Source: Taklimakanibacter albus (GTDB taxonomy: Bacteria > Pseudomonadota > Alphaproteobacteria > Rhizobiales > Aestuariivirgaceae). From it: a stretch of 64,000 bases of DNA. This document shows, piece after piece, positions 63,976-64,000 of this stretch. Under the pieces are notes generated by a model. The model worked only from the letters and a program-made list of their open reading frames with translations, ran no database searches and was not told where the DNA came from. How positions within the stretch are numbered: position 1 is the stretch's first letter; each line of letters starts with the position of its first letter. Made by a program: the position numbers and the translations under genes. The DNA lies in NCBI RefSeq assembly GCF_016595235.1, contig NZ_JAENHL010000008.1:826614-890613 (forward strand). Direction: 5' to 3'.

Positions 63976-64000
63976 AATTTGGATCGTAACGATCCAAATT
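63976..64000. repeat. Perfect 12-bp inverted repeat at the window edge
   Basis: AATTTGGATCGT (63976-63987) and ACGATCCAAATT (63989-64000) are perfect inverted copies separated by one base. The element reaches the window edge, so it may extend or belong to an operator of a gene further on. No gene is visible in 63900-64000. Confidence 0.7.

Overview
The window looks like a stretch of chromosome from an alphaproteobacterium of the order Hyphomicrobiales (Rhizobiales). The DNA is GC-rich and densely packed, with many ATGA start/stop overlaps. Several families typical of this order are present: a MucR/Ros regulator, DUF1491, DUF5330, DUF2336, a BA14K-like secreted protein, a FeuPQ-type two-component system, a TIGR03808-type Tat-exported beta-helix protein, and short palindromic repeats of the rhizobial kind. 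I found no rRNA, tRNA, CRISPR array, integrase or transposase. This is ordinary chromosome with some accessory patches, not a mobile island.

Layout: 1-3.8 kb holds a dipeptide/oligopeptide-type ABC transporter (two permeases, one cut by the window edge, and a Tat-exported binding protein) with a divergent XRE-cupin regulator. 3.75-8.4 kb is a compact Csu-type (archaic) chaperone-usher pilus operon of four genes. 8.9-11.4 kb is a FeuPQ-like two-component system with a small secreted protein in front. 12.2-17.5 kb is cell-envelope related: a CofD/YvcK-like protein head-to-head with a class A penicillin-binding protein, then DUF1214 and DUF1254 proteins. 17.5-25.9 kb is mixed: an SDR, peptidoglycan-binding protein, SufE, a TetR regulator with tandem palindromic operators, MucR and DUF2336. 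26.2-28.3 kb is oligopeptidase B.

28.3-36.7 kb is a second complete oligopeptide-type ABC operon. It has two tandem binding-protein paralogues and starts with a fumarylacetoacetase-family hydrolase and a VOC protein; a divergent GntR regulator faces it. 37.6-41.5 kb is a trehalose operon with a GH15 glycosidase between otsB and otsA. 41.6-45.2 kb pairs glutaryl-CoA dehydrogenase with a GNAT and a sarcosine-oxidase-like flavoenzyme, followed by a superoxide dismutase gene with two independent translation starts, one encoding a Tat leader. 46.0-48.5 kb carries an M50-like membrane protein and a RibB enzyme with an N-terminal Cro-type DNA-binding domain. Two copies of a 13-bp palindrome lie directly before its start codon.

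49.4-51.8 kb is a RimB-RimK-M14 peptidase module, probably for ribosomal protein S6 glutamylation. 52.4-55.2 kb is a small MBL-hydrolase/aminotransferase/XRE-cupin operon ending in a hexanucleotide tandem repeat. 55.2-56.9 kb is a LysR-GST divergent pair with a clear inverted repeat between them. 57-62.5 kb has a HerA-like ATPase and both methylmalonyl-CoA mutase subunits. 62.5-64 kb has the beta-helix protein and two palindromic elements.

The strongest candidates for something undescribed are the HTH-RibB fusion with its putative autogenous operators, the dual-start Tat/cytosolic superoxide dismutase, the RimB-RimK-M14 module, and the CofD/YvcK-PBP1 head-to-head pair. All functions are read from sequence and family knowledge; no searches were run.
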